DNA of 64,000 nt from an uncultured Flavobacteriales bacterium (GCA_946480085.1 CAMLHZ010000003.1:186001-250000); one strand, 5' to 3'; shown: positions 53,761-62,408, counted from the stretch's first letter. Notes: a model not told the origin generated them from the letters alone. Numbers and translations: made by a program.

Positions 53761-54522
53761 CTAGCCGTTTTTCATGTTCTCCTTGATACGTTTCATAAAG
53801 TCTGAAGCGTAAACGAAATCATTGATTTCAGGATTGTCTGTAGTAATGATAGAATTTCTATCTCCCTGCCACCAATTCTGACCTTGATTGATGAAAACGA
53901 CATTGTCGCCAATCTCAATTACAGAATTCATATCATGTGTAATCACAACTGTAGTCATGTTGTACTCATAAGTGATCTCACGAATAAGGTTATCAATAAC
54001 GATAGAAGTTTTTGGATCTAAACCGGAATTTGGTTCATCACAAAATAAGTATTTCGGATTCATTGCAATGGCTCGTGCAATGGCAATACGTTTCTGCATT
54101 CCACCGCTACATTCTGAAGGAAATAAATTATTTCTATTGACCAAATTCACGCGTTCCAAACAAAAGTTAGCACGCTCAATCATTTCCGGTTTCGACATTT
54201 TGGTAAACATCGTAAGCGGGAACATTACGTTTTGCTCTACGGTCAACGAGTCGAATAAGGCCGCGCCTTGAAAAAGCATTCCAATTTCCTGACGAATGGC
54301 TTTTCGTTCCAAACGATCCATCGTACAAAAATCGCGGCCATCATATAAAATATGACCATTGTCAACTTCGTGAAGTCCAACAACACATTTCGCTAATACA
54401 CTTTTTCCTTGTCCCGATTGTCCGATAATCAGATTCACCTTTCCAGTCTCGAAAGTTGTGCTCACGTCTTTAAGAACGTGGTGATCACCAAACATTTTAT
54501 TGACATTTTGTACCTCTATCAT
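53761..54522 (-). CDS. mlaF: Mla-type ABC transporter ATPase
   Basis: 253 residues: Walker A GQSGQGKSVLAK, signature CSGGMQKRIAIARA, Walker B YLFCDEPNSGLDP and the switch histidine VVITHDMNS. The sequence around the signature fits the MlaF/Mkl group that moves phospholipids between membranes and keeps outer-membrane asymmetry. Its start overlaps mlaE by 4 nt. The third part, an MCE-domain protein, is not in this window. Confidence 0.88.
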   Translation of the reverse strand: MIEVQNVNKMFGDHHVLKDVSTTFETGKVNLIIGQSGQGKSVLAKCVVGLHEVDNGHILYDGRDFCTMDRLERKAIRQEIGMLFQGAALFDSLTVEQNVMFPLTMFTKMSKPEMIERANFCLERVNLVNRNNLFPSECSGGMQKRIAIARAIAMNPKYLFCDEPNSGLDPKTSIVIDNLIREITYEYNMTTVVITHDMNSVIEIGDNVVFINQGQNWWQGDRNSIITTDNPEINDFVYASDFMKRIKENMKNG

Positions 54523-55262
54523 TGCAATAGGATCATTTGAGTCAATAAGAAATTGGCAATAAGAATGCTGATACTTGCGCTAACCACAGATTGGGTAGAA
54601 GAACGACCAACATCTAAAGCTCCACCTTTTGTGTAATAACCATAGAAAGATGCGATAGAAGTAATCAGAAATGCGAAAACAACCGATTTCGTAAGAGCGT
54701 AAATAATCTCCTTATCCAAATAGAATGATCGAATACCGTATATATAAGTCTCCGTAGATGATAGTCCGGAAAGTGTAAGTGCTAACCAACCTCCAATTAA
54801 CGCTAATCCAATAGAGAAAATGATAAGAATAGGGAAGAAGATCATTGCTGCTGTGATCTTTGGAAGAACCAAATGATTCAATGAGTTTACACCCATGATT
54901 TCCAACGCATCAATTTGTTCGGTCACCCGCATTGTTCCAATCTCAGAAGCAATGTTTGAGCCTACTTTTCCAGCAAGAATAAGTGATATAATTGTTGGAG
55001 AAAACTCCAAAATAGTGCTCGAACGCGTAATGTACCCAACGGTATATGCCGGAAGCAATGGATTGGAGATGTTTGAGGCTGTTTGAAGTGAAATTACACC
55101 ACCCATAAACGCCGACATAAGAGCAACAATCGGTAACGATTTTACTCCAATAACTTCAATCTCATTGAAAAGCTTCTCTCTGAATATACGCCACTTCTCA
55201 GGTTTTGAGTAGACGATGCTCAGCATTACGGAATACTTCCCTATGTTGTTCAGGATTTTCAT
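54519..55262 (-). CDS. mlaE: MlaE-type ABC permease
   Basis: 247 residues with about five hydrophobic segments and the MlaE core: ALMSAFMGGVISLQTA, EFSPTIISLILAGKVGSNIASEIGTMRVTEQIDALEIMGVN, LVLPKITAAMIFFP. Pairs with the ATPase encoded next. The ATG at 55262 gives the family's N-terminus (MKILNNIGKYSVML ... PEKWRIF); a longer in-frame TTG start would translate part of an intergenic repeat. Confidence 0.88.
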   Translation of the reverse strand: MKILNNIGKYSVMLSIVYSKPEKWRIFREKLFNEIEVIGVKSLPIVALMSAFMGGVISLQTASNISNPLLPAYTVGYITRSSTILEFSPTIISLILAGKVGSNIASEIGTMRVTEQIDALEIMGVNSLNHLVLPKITAAMIFFPILIIFSIGLALIGGWLALTLSGLSSTETYIYGIRSFYLDKEIIYALTKSVVFAFLITSIASFYGYYTKGGALDVGRSSTQSVVSASISILIANFLLTQMILLQ

Positions 55263-55301
55263 TTTCGGTCTAAAGATACTATAATTCTTTTCTTCCAAAT
55301 C

Positions 55302-55393
55302 GTTCAATAGGTTCAAAAGTGTTCAAAAAGGCTCAAAGTCCAGGTGTTGTTAAAATTGAATCCTTTGAAGTCTTGAACTTTTTTCAACCTGTT
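55302..55393. repeat. TTCAAAA-type hairpin repeat (copy 3)
   Basis: Left arm GTTCAATAGGTTCAAAAGTG then TTCAAAAAGGCTCAAAG; right arm AATCCTTTGAAGTCTTGAAC then TTTTTTCAACCTG. Lies between divergent mlaE and the SprT-like gene. Confidence 0.65.
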
Positions 55394-55458
55394 TATTTGC
55401 AAAACTTCTCAGGAAACTAGAATTTTCAATTCACTTTTTTTGTTGTTTTGTCATTGGA

Positions 55459-56085
55459 ATGGACAAGTCGGAGAAGTTTTTAAAAATCAGTAAGCAGATC
55501 TCACCTTATTTGCCCGAGGGGTATTCGGATTTGGTGACCGATTTGCTCTTGAAACATCCTGTAAAATTCACGATATCCAAACCGAGAAGCACAAAGCTGG
55601 GAGATTATCGTCCGCCGTTTGGGAATTCGAAATACCATGAAATCTCTGTAAACGGGAACAGTAACAAGTATCAGTTTTTGGTGACAACTCTTCACGAATT
55701 TGCACATCTGGAAACGTATGTGAACTATGGACCGCGTGTTAAACCGCATGGCGAAGAATGGAAGAAAACGTTTCGAGATTTATTATGGCCCGCAATTGAA
55801 ATGGGCTTGCTTCCCAAAGATATTGAGGCTGGTTTGATGAAGAGTTTGACGGGGCTGAAAGCCGCAACTTGTTCTGATCAGAATCTGTCACGAATAATTA
55901 GAAAATACGACGAGAACACGACCGATGAGGTTATGCTTGAGTCATTGGTGAAAAACAGTACATTTGTTCTACAGGGAAGAACCTTTGTGAAAGGCGAAAA
56001 GCGAAGAACTCGTTTTTTGTGCACCGAAGTAAACACGCAACGTCAGTTTGTAATCAATTCCCTGGCACTTGTAAAAGCAGTTTAA
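55459..56085 (+). CDS. SprT-like zinc metalloprotease-domain protein
   Basis: 208 residues with the zinc site HEFAH (TTLHEFAHLETYVNYG) and a further histidine in KPHGEEWKKTF, as in the SprT/Spartan group. The C-terminal part (FVLQGRTFVKGEKRRTRFLCTEVNTQRQFVI) lacks the zinc-ribbon cysteines of full SprT. Role in DNA-protein crosslink handling is known for Spartan only; here it is unproven. It ends 1 nt before the next gene, so both are co-transcribed. Confidence 0.85.
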   Translation: MDKSEKFLKISKQISPYLPEGYSDLVTDLLLKHPVKFTISKPRSTKLGDYRPPFGNSKYHEISVNGNSNKYQFLVTTLHEFAHLETYVNYGPRVKPHGEEWKKTFRDLLWPAIEMGLLPKDIEAGLMKSLTGLKAATCSDQNLSRIIRKYDENTTDEVMLESLVKNSTFVLQGRTFVKGEKRRTRFLCTEVNTQRQFVINSLALVKAV

Positions 56086-56086
56086 T

Positions 56087-57175
56087 ATGAAGAATAACTA
56101 TTGTGTAATAATGGCAGGTGGAATTGGCAGCCGTTTTTGGCCTATGTCCACAGTTCAACGTCCTAAGCAATTTTTAGATGTACTGGGAATTGGAAAGTCT
56201 CTGTTGAGAATGACTTATGAGCGTTTGTTACTTGTTGCTCCATCTGAGAACATGTACATTGTTACAAATGCAATGTACAAGGACTTGGTGAAAGCGCAAT
56301 TGCCAGAGTTAAGCGATAATCAAATTCTTTGTGAACCAGAACGTAAAAATACCGCTCCGTGTATTACATATGCTGCTGCAAAGATTTATCAAATCAATCC
56401 TGAAGCAACGTTGATAGTTGCTCCATCTGATCATTTAATCATGAAAGAAGATCGATTTGCTGAAATAGTAAAGACAGCTATTACTACCGCAAATGCGAAC
56501 GACAGATTGGTAACACTTGGAATCAAACCTACTCGACCTGATACAGGTTACGGTTATATAGAGTTTATCGAGGATGGAGATATTTTACCTGGTCAAATCA
56601 AAGACGTAAAGCACTTCACTGAAAAACCGAATCGCGAGTTAGCAGAGATATTTCTGAAGAGTGGAAACTATTATTGGAATTCTGGGATTTTCATCTGGAA
56701 AGCTTCTACCATTCTTCATGCAATGGAAAAGTTTAAACCAGAGCTTTACGAGTTGTTTACAAAGGAAAACGGTAAGTACAATACTTCAGAAGAACAAGCT
56801 TACGTAAACCAATGTTTTGCTGAGTGTGAAGATATTTCAATCGACTTTGCGGTAATGGAAAATGCCAAGAACGTTGATGTGGTTTTGGCGAATTTCGATT
56901 GGTCGGATTTAGGAACATGGGGAAGTTTGTATTCTCATTTAGACAAAGACTACAACGGAAATGCGGTTATTGGTGAAAATGTTCACATGATCAATTCGGA
57001 GAATTGCATTGTGAATTTGCCTAACAACAAATTGGCTTTGATTCAAGGTTTGGAAAATTATATAGTTGTGGAGTCGGATAACATGTTGATGATCCTGAAT
57101 CAGCAAGACGAACAAAACCTCAAGAAATATATGGAGCCGATGCAGGAGAAGAGCCCGCAGTTTTTTCCGAAGTAG
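56087..57175 (+). CDS. manC: Mannose-1-phosphate guanylyltransferase
   Basis: Forms GDP-mannose for surface polysaccharides. 362 residues with VIMAGGIGSRFWPMSTVQRPKQFL, ERKNTAPCITYAA, VAPSDHLI, GIKPTRPDTGYGYIE, HFTEKPNRELAEIFLKSGNYYWNSGIFIWKA and SIDFAVMENAKNVDVV ... WSDLGTWGSLY. It has the short form without the phosphomannose isomerase domain. The only sugar gene in this stretch. Confidence 0.94.
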   Translation: MKNNYCVIMAGGIGSRFWPMSTVQRPKQFLDVLGIGKSLLRMTYERLLLVAPSENMYIVTNAMYKDLVKAQLPELSDNQILCEPERKNTAPCITYAAAKIYQINPEATLIVAPSDHLIMKEDRFAEIVKTAITTANANDRLVTLGIKPTRPDTGYGYIEFIEDGDILPGQIKDVKHFTEKPNRELAEIFLKSGNYYWNSGIFIWKASTILHAMEKFKPELYELFTKENGKYNTSEEQAYVNQCFAECEDISIDFAVMENAKNVDVVLANFDWSDLGTWGSLYSHLDKDYNGNAVIGENVHMINSENCIVNLPNNKLALIQGLENYIVVESDNMLMILNQQDEQNLKKYMEPMQEKSPQFFPK

Positions 57176-57229
57176 GGATTGGTTATCGGTCGCTATCTGG
57201 CAAAATCAAGACCGTTGTTGGAAACAGAT

Positions 57230-57253
57230 CAACTTAACAATATTGCTAAGTTG
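57230..57253. promoter_or_regulatory. Operator-like palindrome, second copy
   Basis: CAACTTAACAAT followed by ATTGCTAAGTTG: one mismatch from the perfect palindrome at 10242-10265. A -7-like TATTTTTG (57254-57261) abuts it and TGTAATGAAGCA follows six bases after, the same spacing as at the first copy. The ATG there opens only a 13-codon frame. No other gene is seen in this gap. Confidence 0.6.
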
Positions 57254-57325
57254 TATTTTTGTAATGAAGCAAATTCGTCAATTAACAATATCTCTAATTC
57301 GGTAATTTGATATATTGAAACACTA

Positions 57326-57901
57326 TTATTTAGTCGTATTCAATTTCCAATCAATCGTCAGTTTCGTTTCTTCTTTTACTTCTGAGTCGGTTAGAATGAA
57401 GACACGAATGTCGTATGCTTCAAACATTCTGTCGACCAGTTTGTTGTTGAATTGAATAGAGAGGAACAGGAGATCAATAATGTCCGTTTTCTGCTCTTGA
57501 GTAAGTTTTACAGACATTTCCTCTGCTTCAAAGTCTACTTTTTCTCCGATATAGGTGTGTAAAGCTGCATCTTGACGTTGTACAAACTCATAGTTTCTTC
57601 TTTCATGCATCGCCTCCGGAAATTTAAAATAGGAAATGGCTATAAAGGCTAGACAGAAGAAGGTGTATACCTGAAATGAACGTTTTAGACGAACTTCTAA
57701 AATGGATTTTCTGAAAATGAAGAACGTTGCGGTTGCTAAAGCGCCAACTAATAATAGAACTCCTAAGGAACCAAATATGGCTAACATGATGTATTCATTT
57801 CTTGGAGTAAGCGGGTTTTCTACTAAAAGAGAGAGGAAACCTGAAATTACTGTAAAGACCAGCAGTAGAATTATCCAGGAAGTAAGTTTGAGTTTTGTCA
57901 T
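57326..57901 (-). CDS. Membrane protein, unknown function
   Basis: 191 residues with three hydrophobic helices (about 8-26, 38-63, 76-93) and a roughly 95-residue C-terminal soluble part (VDFEAEEMSVKLTQEQKTDIIDLLFLSIQFNNKLVDRMFEAYDIRVFILTDSEVKEE). No family recognised. Start is an ATG at the left of MTKLKLTSWIILLL. Confidence 0.7.
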   Translation of the reverse strand: MTKLKLTSWIILLLVFTVISGFLSLLVENPLTPRNEYIMLAIFGSLGVLLLVGALATATFFIFRKSILEVRLKRSFQVYTFFCLAFIAISYFKFPEAMHERRNYEFVQRQDAALHTYIGEKVDFEAEEMSVKLTQEQKTDIIDLLFLSIQFNNKLVDRMFEAYDIRVFILTDSEVKEETKLTIDWKLNTTK

Positions 57902-57997
57902 AAGTTAAAAGTGTGTACACTAAGTTATTGTTCTATTTCCAAAGTTGTTTTCTGAATTGGATTTAATTTCTATTTTCACGCGGTAAATTACATACAC

Positions 57998-58453
57998 ATG
58001 ACTCAAATTAACGGATTTAAGGTAATAGGAATTTCGGTTGAAACTTCAAACAATGATGGTCAGGCAATGAACGATTTGATGGCGCTTTGGTCGCGTTTTC
58101 AAACTGAGAATTTACTTGACAGAATCCCTAATCAGTTGAGTTCTGATATTTATTCCATCTATACCGATTACGAAAGTGATTACACTGGAAAATATACATG
58201 TATTTTGGGATTAACGGTTTCGTCACTTGATTCTATTCCAGAAGGAATGGTAGGTAGAGAATTTCCTGGTCAAACCGTTACGACTTTTTTAGCCGAAGGA
58301 ATTCTTCCAACCGCTGTTGCAGAGAAATGGCAAGAAATCTGGGCTGCAGACAAAGAGTTGAATAGAAGTTATTCCTACGATTTTGAGGTTTATGGTGAGA
58401 GAGCTAGAAACAACGATCAAAGTGAGGTGGATATTTACATCGGAACGAAATAG
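57998..58453 (+). CDS. GyrI-like / AraC effector-binding domain protein
   Basis: 151 residues matching the GyrI-like small-molecule-binding fold on its own: FKVIGISVETSNNDGQAMNDLMALWSRF, SIYTDYESDYTGKYTCILGLTV, FPGQTVTTFLAEG and YDFEVYGERARNNDQSEVDIYIG. There is no DNA-binding domain, so it may bind a ligand or act as an inhibitor; the ligand is unknown. It converges on the plug-like gene 1 nt away. Confidence 0.82.
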   Translation: MTQINGFKVIGISVETSNNDGQAMNDLMALWSRFQTENLLDRIPNQLSSDIYSIYTDYESDYTGKYTCILGLTVSSLDSIPEGMVGREFPGQTVTTFLAEGILPTAVAEKWQEIWAADKELNRSYSYDFEVYGERARNNDQSEVDIYIGTK

Positions 58454-58454
58454 T

Positions 58455-59153
58455 TCATTCTTCCGGGAATCTATTATTCAATAAGTCGAAGTAACTCAGA
58501 GTTTCAATTACGATTACACCACCATTTGTGTCACCGTATTTTGCGGGAATGAATCCATTATAGATTTGTATGGATTTCATAGTAACTGAAGGAACTTGAA
58601 TGAAATTCAATGTTTTCACACCATCAATCAGCTGAACATAGTCGTTGATTCTTGCCCCCTGAAATTGCAGATCGTTTTCTTTGTTCAAGCGAAGGTCGGA
58701 GGTCATTCCGGAAGTCATTGCGGGCAATTGAAATCGATTGACATTTTCCGCAATCTCAATTCTGTTTAGTTCATGTAATTGTGGTGTTCGGTACCATGTG
58801 TAAGGAGGTGTAAAATAGCATATGGTAAGCTCTACTTGTTTTAACGAGAGTTCAACATAAACAATTTCGTCAGAACGGATCTGAAAGTTTTTTTCGTAGT
58901 AATTAGGTTCATTCATGAAATTTAGACATCGTGCCTTGTAGGTTCCAATAGGAATGTTTCGAATAGTGTATCTGCCATCAATATCTGTTTGAGCTATGTA
59001 AGTTGCAGTGTCACCAATGATCTCCACCTTGACAAAAGGAGCATAGTCTTCTTCTATTTCGTCCCATACTAAGCCTGTTACAGCTCCTGTGGCTACTTTA
59101 GCGTAATTGATATTCGCTATAAAAAGAGTCAGTATGAGGATAATGCTTTTCAT
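58455..59153 (-). CDS. Plug-only TonB-like protein, paralogue 1
   Basis: 232 residues: signal peptide (MKSIILILTLFIANINYA), a CarboxypepD_reg-like domain (about 22-105, GLVWDEIEEDYAPFVKVEIIG ... YTIRNIPIGTYKARC), then a TonB plug-like domain (LRLNKENDLQFQGARINDYVQLIDGVKTLNFIQVPSVTMKSIQIYNGFIPAKYGDTNGGVIVIET) and a stop after about 16 residues. The barrel that normally follows is absent. The ATG at 59153 gives the signal peptide. A longer in-frame start is discounted. Confidence 0.75.
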   Translation of the reverse strand: MKSIILILTLFIANINYAKVATGAVTGLVWDEIEEDYAPFVKVEIIGDTATYIAQTDIDGRYTIRNIPIGTYKARCLNFMNEPNYYEKNFQIRSDEIVYVELSLKQVELTICYFTPPYTWYRTPQLHELNRIEIAENVNRFQLPAMTSGMTSDLRLNKENDLQFQGARINDYVQLIDGVKTLNFIQVPSVTMKSIQIYNGFIPAKYGDTNGGVIVIETLSYFDLLNNRFPEE

Positions 59154-59278
59154 GTTGATTGGCTTAATGAAATGAATGAATTTTCTTCCGATTTCCAGGG
59201 ATTTCGGGATTTCGGGAAATCCCTGCCATCGCTGATGTATCAAGGACTCAGGGAATGTGCTCCCAGAGAATAGCTATC

Positions 59279-59311
59279 AAAAAAAACGAGGCACTCAAAA
59301 TGAACACCTCG
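59279..59311 (-). terminator. Terminator of plug-only paralogue 2
   Basis: CGAGG (59287-59291) and CCTCG (59307-59311) close a stem with further imperfect pairing inside. On the minus strand eight U residues follow. Confidence 0.6.
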
Positions 59312-59331
59312 CCTTTTCGGGAGTTGCTACA

Positions 59332-60039
59332 CTATTTTCTATTCTCCCACTCTCTTAATAAATCAAAGTAGCTCATCGTTTCCATAACAACAATTCCACC
59401 TGTTGTATCACCGTATTTTGCTGGAATTGCTCCTGAATAAACCATGATATAACCGAGAGATGCGCTTGGAACATTTTGTAGTTCTGTCATTTTTACCCCA
59501 TCAAGGTAGGTGATGAAATCTCCTTTTCGTGCTCCTCGGAAAACCAACTCACCATCGCTTGTTTTTTGCACGTCTGTAGACATTGTCGCAATCATATCAA
59601 CAGCGCTGAATTTTGAAGGAAGGTGTTTGATGTCTTTCGCAGTTAGTTTCGTTTCCGGGTTTACACCTTTACTCAATCTCAAGTAAGCAGGTGTGATCTC
59701 TACTTCTTTCAGAGAACGACCAGTGTTGTAAACATTTCCAACGGATGCAATTCCCTCTGGTAGAACTTCTACTTCGTATTGTGCATAAGTGGTATCGCCG
59801 CGGTAAACCAGAAAAACGTTATAATTTCCAGGAGGAAGAGCTGTTAAGCGGAAACGACCATCAATATCGGTCATTGCCATAAATACTGCATCACCGCGTT
59901 TTGTAACAGCTTTAGCTTGCATAATTGCTTCAGTAGTATCTTCAGATGAGTAAAAAGTCCCAACGATGTCTCCGGTTGTTACTTGTGCCATTGCCCCTAA
60001 TCCAAGGAAGCAAGAAATGGTTAAAAGAATTGATTTCAT
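59332..60039 (-). CDS. Plug-only TonB-like protein, paralogue 2
   Basis: 235 residues with the same design: signal peptide (MKSILLTISCFLGLGAMAQ), carboxypeptidase-regulatory-like domain (GDIVGTFYSSEDTTEAIMQAKAV ... FRLTALPPGNYNVFLVY), plug (TDVQKTSDGELVFRGARKGDFITYLDGVKMTELQNVPSASLGYIMVYSGAIPAKYGDTTGGIVVMET) and end at FDLLREWENRK. Clear paralogue of the downstream gene, which ends SYFDLLNNRFPEE. Own terminator, so the two are probably separately transcribed. Confidence 0.75.
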   Translation of the reverse strand: MKSILLTISCFLGLGAMAQVTTGDIVGTFYSSEDTTEAIMQAKAVTKRGDAVFMAMTDIDGRFRLTALPPGNYNVFLVYRGDTTYAQYEVEVLPEGIASVGNVYNTGRSLKEVEITPAYLRLSKGVNPETKLTAKDIKHLPSKFSAVDMIATMSTDVQKTSDGELVFRGARKGDFITYLDGVKMTELQNVPSASLGYIMVYSGAIPAKYGDTTGGIVVMETMSYFDLLREWENRK

Positions 60040-60183
60040 ATCTATTGATTTTAAGTTTTGTAAAACGTATTTCCATTGAGATACACGCTTCATAAACATT
60101 CCATAAAATCAATTCATAATTTCTTTACATTTTTTTAAAATAGGCTGATTTTAAAGGGGGTCAACATCTTGGTTGTCAGCAAA

Positions 60184-60230
60184 AAAAAAGTCCCGTTGAC
60201 TTCGAAAACCTCAGCCAACGGGACTTTTTT
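60184..60230 (-). terminator. Terminator of the NifU-domain gene
   Basis: AAGTCCCGTTG (60188-60198) and CAACGGGACTT (60216-60226) form an 11-bp stem extended by an A run and T run on either side. Strong in both directions; it ends the gene at 60246. Confidence 0.88.
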
Positions 60231-60245
60231 CAATATAATTATGAT

Positions 60246-60848
60246 TTAAAGCGATTCTGCGACCACTTCTTTTACTTCTGGTAAATGTTGTTTCAATAGG
60301 TTTTCAATTCCACCCTTCAACGTTGCGGTACTTGATGGACAACCAGAACAGCTTCCGCGTAAGGCAACAGTTACAACACCATCTTCAAATCCAACAAAGT
60401 CAATTGCTCCACCGTCACCTTCAACAGCAGGACGAACATATTCGTCTAGCAATGCGCGAATCGGATCATCAAATTCTGTTGCGTCGAATGATTTCAACGG
60501 TTGTTTGGTTTCTTCATCTACTTTTGGTTTTGCGGTTGGCATCATGACCAGTACGTCTTTACCATCGGCAACCCAGTTTCTTACAAATTCTCTCAATTCC
60601 ATAGCAATGAAATCCCAGGAAACATTATCGGTTTTTGCAATCGTAACGAAATTGGAAGTCATGAAAACCGTACTCACGAATGGAAAATCGAATAAGGCTT
60701 CTGCCAAAGGAGAAAATCCTTTTGCTTCAGCTTTCGATGTAAATTCAGCCGAATCACCAGGCATCAACAAATGCTTGTTGGTTACAAACTTCATGGTGTT
60801 TGGATTTGGAGTCATCTCCACATATACTGTAACAGGAATCTGTGCCAT
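60246..60848 (-). CDS. Nfu-type iron-sulfur scaffold protein
   Basis: 200 residues: N-terminal Nfu_N domain (VYVEMTPNPNTMKFVTNKHLL ... LFDFPFVSTVFMTSNFVTIAK) and a C-terminal NifU-like domain (LLDEYVRPAVEGDGGAIDFVGFEDGVVTVALRGSCSGCPSSTATLKGGIENLL) with the C-x-x-C pair that carries an iron-sulfur cluster for delivery. The start at 60848 (MAQIPVTVYVE) fits; an in-frame start nine codons earlier reads repeat DNA. Confidence 0.93.
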   Translation of the reverse strand: MAQIPVTVYVEMTPNPNTMKFVTNKHLLMPGDSAEFTSKAEAKGFSPLAEALFDFPFVSTVFMTSNFVTIAKTDNVSWDFIAMELREFVRNWVADGKDVLVMMPTAKPKVDEETKQPLKSFDATEFDDPIRALLDEYVRPAVEGDGGAIDFVGFEDGVVTVALRGSCSGCPSSTATLKGGIENLLKQHLPEVKEVVAESL

Positions 60849-60854
60849 TTTTTT

Positions 60855-60889
60855 AGACTTATGGACGAAAGACACGAGATAAAAGACTA
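60855..60889. repeat. AAAGAC-type short repeat, second copy
   Basis: AGACTTATGGACGAAAGACA then CGAGATAAAAGACTA, inverted-order relative of the block at 10164. Upstream of the NifU gene. Confidence 0.35.
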
Positions 60890-60979
60890 ATCTATCATTG
60901 TGTTTCGTCTTTATTATTAATTGTTTTACAAAATTACGAGAAAAAGCAACGCAATGAGTGAATTTAATTTCCGTGGTAA

Positions 60980-61870
60980 CTATTTTCTATATTCATCTAA
61001 TTCGCTTGGTTCCACGTGCACCAAAACGTCTGCAATTTGAGGGAATTCGGTCATTAATTTTTCTTTCAACTGATGCGCAATGTCGTGCCCATGATGTACG
61101 GACATGTTTCCATCTACGTGAACATGAACGTCCACCCAGTAACGCATTCCGGATTTACGGACGTTACATTTCTCAATCAGATCGATCTCTTCAATCGTAT
61201 TCCCAACATTTCTGATCTTTTGAATGAAATCATCATAAACATGCTCATCCATTACTTCTGCCAATGCCGGACGAAGGATTTTAATACCGTTGTAATAGAT
61301 AACCCCGGCAGCGATAAGAGCGGCCCAATCATCAGCTTCAGCATAATCATCACCAAAGATCAATGCAATTGTGATTCCGACGGCAGCAAAAAGCGAAGTA
61401 ATAGCGTCACTTCTATGGTGCCATGCATCTGCTTTTAAAGCTGTACTTTCTAAATCAGTTCCAACCTTGGTAACAATTCTGAAAATAACTTCTTTGGCAA
61501 CAATTACACAGAGTAAGAAATAAAGGGTGAAGGGTTCAGGACTCTTATGCGGAGTCATGATCATTTTGATGCTTTCCACAACAATTAGCGTTGCAGCTCC
61601 GAAAAGAAGTGTTACTACAAGAAAGGTCGTAAGTGCTTCAGCTTTTCCGTGACCGTAAGGATGATTTTTATCTGGCGGACGCTGAGCATAGCGCAAACCC
61701 AAAATTACGAGAACCGAAGAAAGGACATCACCAGCCGATTCGATGGCGTCTGCGATCAAAGCATATGAATTCCCAACAATACCAACGAAACCTTTTGTTA
61801 CTGCCAGCAATACGTTTGCAAGTAAACTGAGTACTGCAAATTTTTGAGCTTTTTGATGTTGTTCTTGCAT
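60980..61870 (-). CDS. Cation diffusion facilitator (zinc-type) transporter
   Basis: 296 residues with six membrane helices. Metal-site residues are visible: ALIADAIESAGDVLSS (TM2, D-x-x-x-D) and ALKADAWHHRSDAITS (TM5, H-x-x-x-D), plus the HPYGHGKAE loop and a C-terminal cytoplasmic domain with ...YWVDVHVHVDGNMSVHHGHDIAH. It exports Zn2+ or similar ions by proton exchange. It begins 6 nt downstream of the Fur-family regulator's stop, so regulator and exporter are co-transcribed. Confidence 0.92.
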   Translation of the reverse strand: MQEQHQKAQKFAVLSLLANVLLAVTKGFVGIVGNSYALIADAIESAGDVLSSVLVILGLRYAQRPPDKNHPYGHGKAEALTTFLVVTLLFGAATLIVVESIKMIMTPHKSPEPFTLYFLLCVIVAKEVIFRIVTKVGTDLESTALKADAWHHRSDAITSLFAAVGITIALIFGDDYAEADDWAALIAAGVIYYNGIKILRPALAEVMDEHVYDDFIQKIRNVGNTIEEIDLIEKCNVRKSGMRYWVDVHVHVDGNMSVHHGHDIAHQLKEKLMTEFPQIADVLVHVEPSELDEYRK

Positions 61871-61876
61871 CTGAAT

Positions 61877-62278
61877 TTATTTTCCGGTGCAATTAGAACA
61901 TGTTCCAGAAATGGTAAAGAAGGTTTCTTCCAATACAAAGTTTTCCGGCAAATTGAAGTTGGGAATTACTTGTTCAAGACATGTCAATTCGTTACAAATC
62001 CGACATGAAAAATGAACATGCTGGTGTTTGTGGTTTTGGTGTTCGTGATGTTCATGATCACAAGTAGAACAAGCAGCGTAATTGACAACGCCATTTACAT
62101 TCACCACTTTGTGCACCAATCCTTCGTCAACCAATCTGTCAAGAACGCGATAAATGGTAACTCTATCACAAAGTCCGTTGAGTGCGTGTTGAATGGATGG
62201 TTGCGAAAGTGCCACATTCGATTCATTGACCATTGCCAAAATAGCCTTTCTTGCCTGCGTGTTTCTGGTAATTTTCAT
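61877..62278 (-). CDS. Fur-family metal regulator, histidine-rich
   Basis: 133 residues: winged helix with LSQPSIQHALNGLCDRVTIYRVLDRLVDEGLVHKV, then a metal-binding domain with C-S-T-C, a run HEHHEHQNHKHQHVHFSC, CRICNELTC and a final CSNC. Two cysteine pairs could hold structural zinc. The histidine-rich loop is longer than usual for Fur. Because it precedes a CDF gene, zinc or another divalent metal is the likely signal. The start at 62278 is supported by the helix start MKITRNTQARKAIL. Confidence 0.88.
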   Translation of the reverse strand: MKITRNTQARKAILAMVNESNVALSQPSIQHALNGLCDRVTIYRVLDRLVDEGLVHKVVNVNGVVNYAACSTCDHEHHEHQNHKHQHVHFSCRICNELTCLEQVIPNFNLPENFVLEETFFTISGTCSNCTGK

Positions 62279-62396
62279 GAACTTCTTTGATGAATGTATT
62301 GTAAAGTTAGTAAACCTTGCGCTAATGGGAAGCAACAAGTTTCATAGCATTTCACGAATTAGCAATTTTTTAAAATATCTATTAAATCAAATCGTT

Positions 62397-62404
62397 TACA
62401 TTTG
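62397..62404 (+). promoter_or_regulatory. -7 element (TACATTTG) of the HYC_CC_PP gene
   Basis: TACATTTG ends 4 nt before the GTG at 62409, so transcription would begin at or next to the start codon. A clear -33 TTG is not visible. Confidence 0.45.
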
Positions 62405-62408
62405 TTCT

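Noticed and set aside
62193..62408. Longer start for the HYC_CC_PP protein overlapping the Fur-family gene
   Set aside because: The extra 72 residues overlap a well-supported antisense gene and are not family-like; the GTG at 62409 gives a clean hydrophobic leader.
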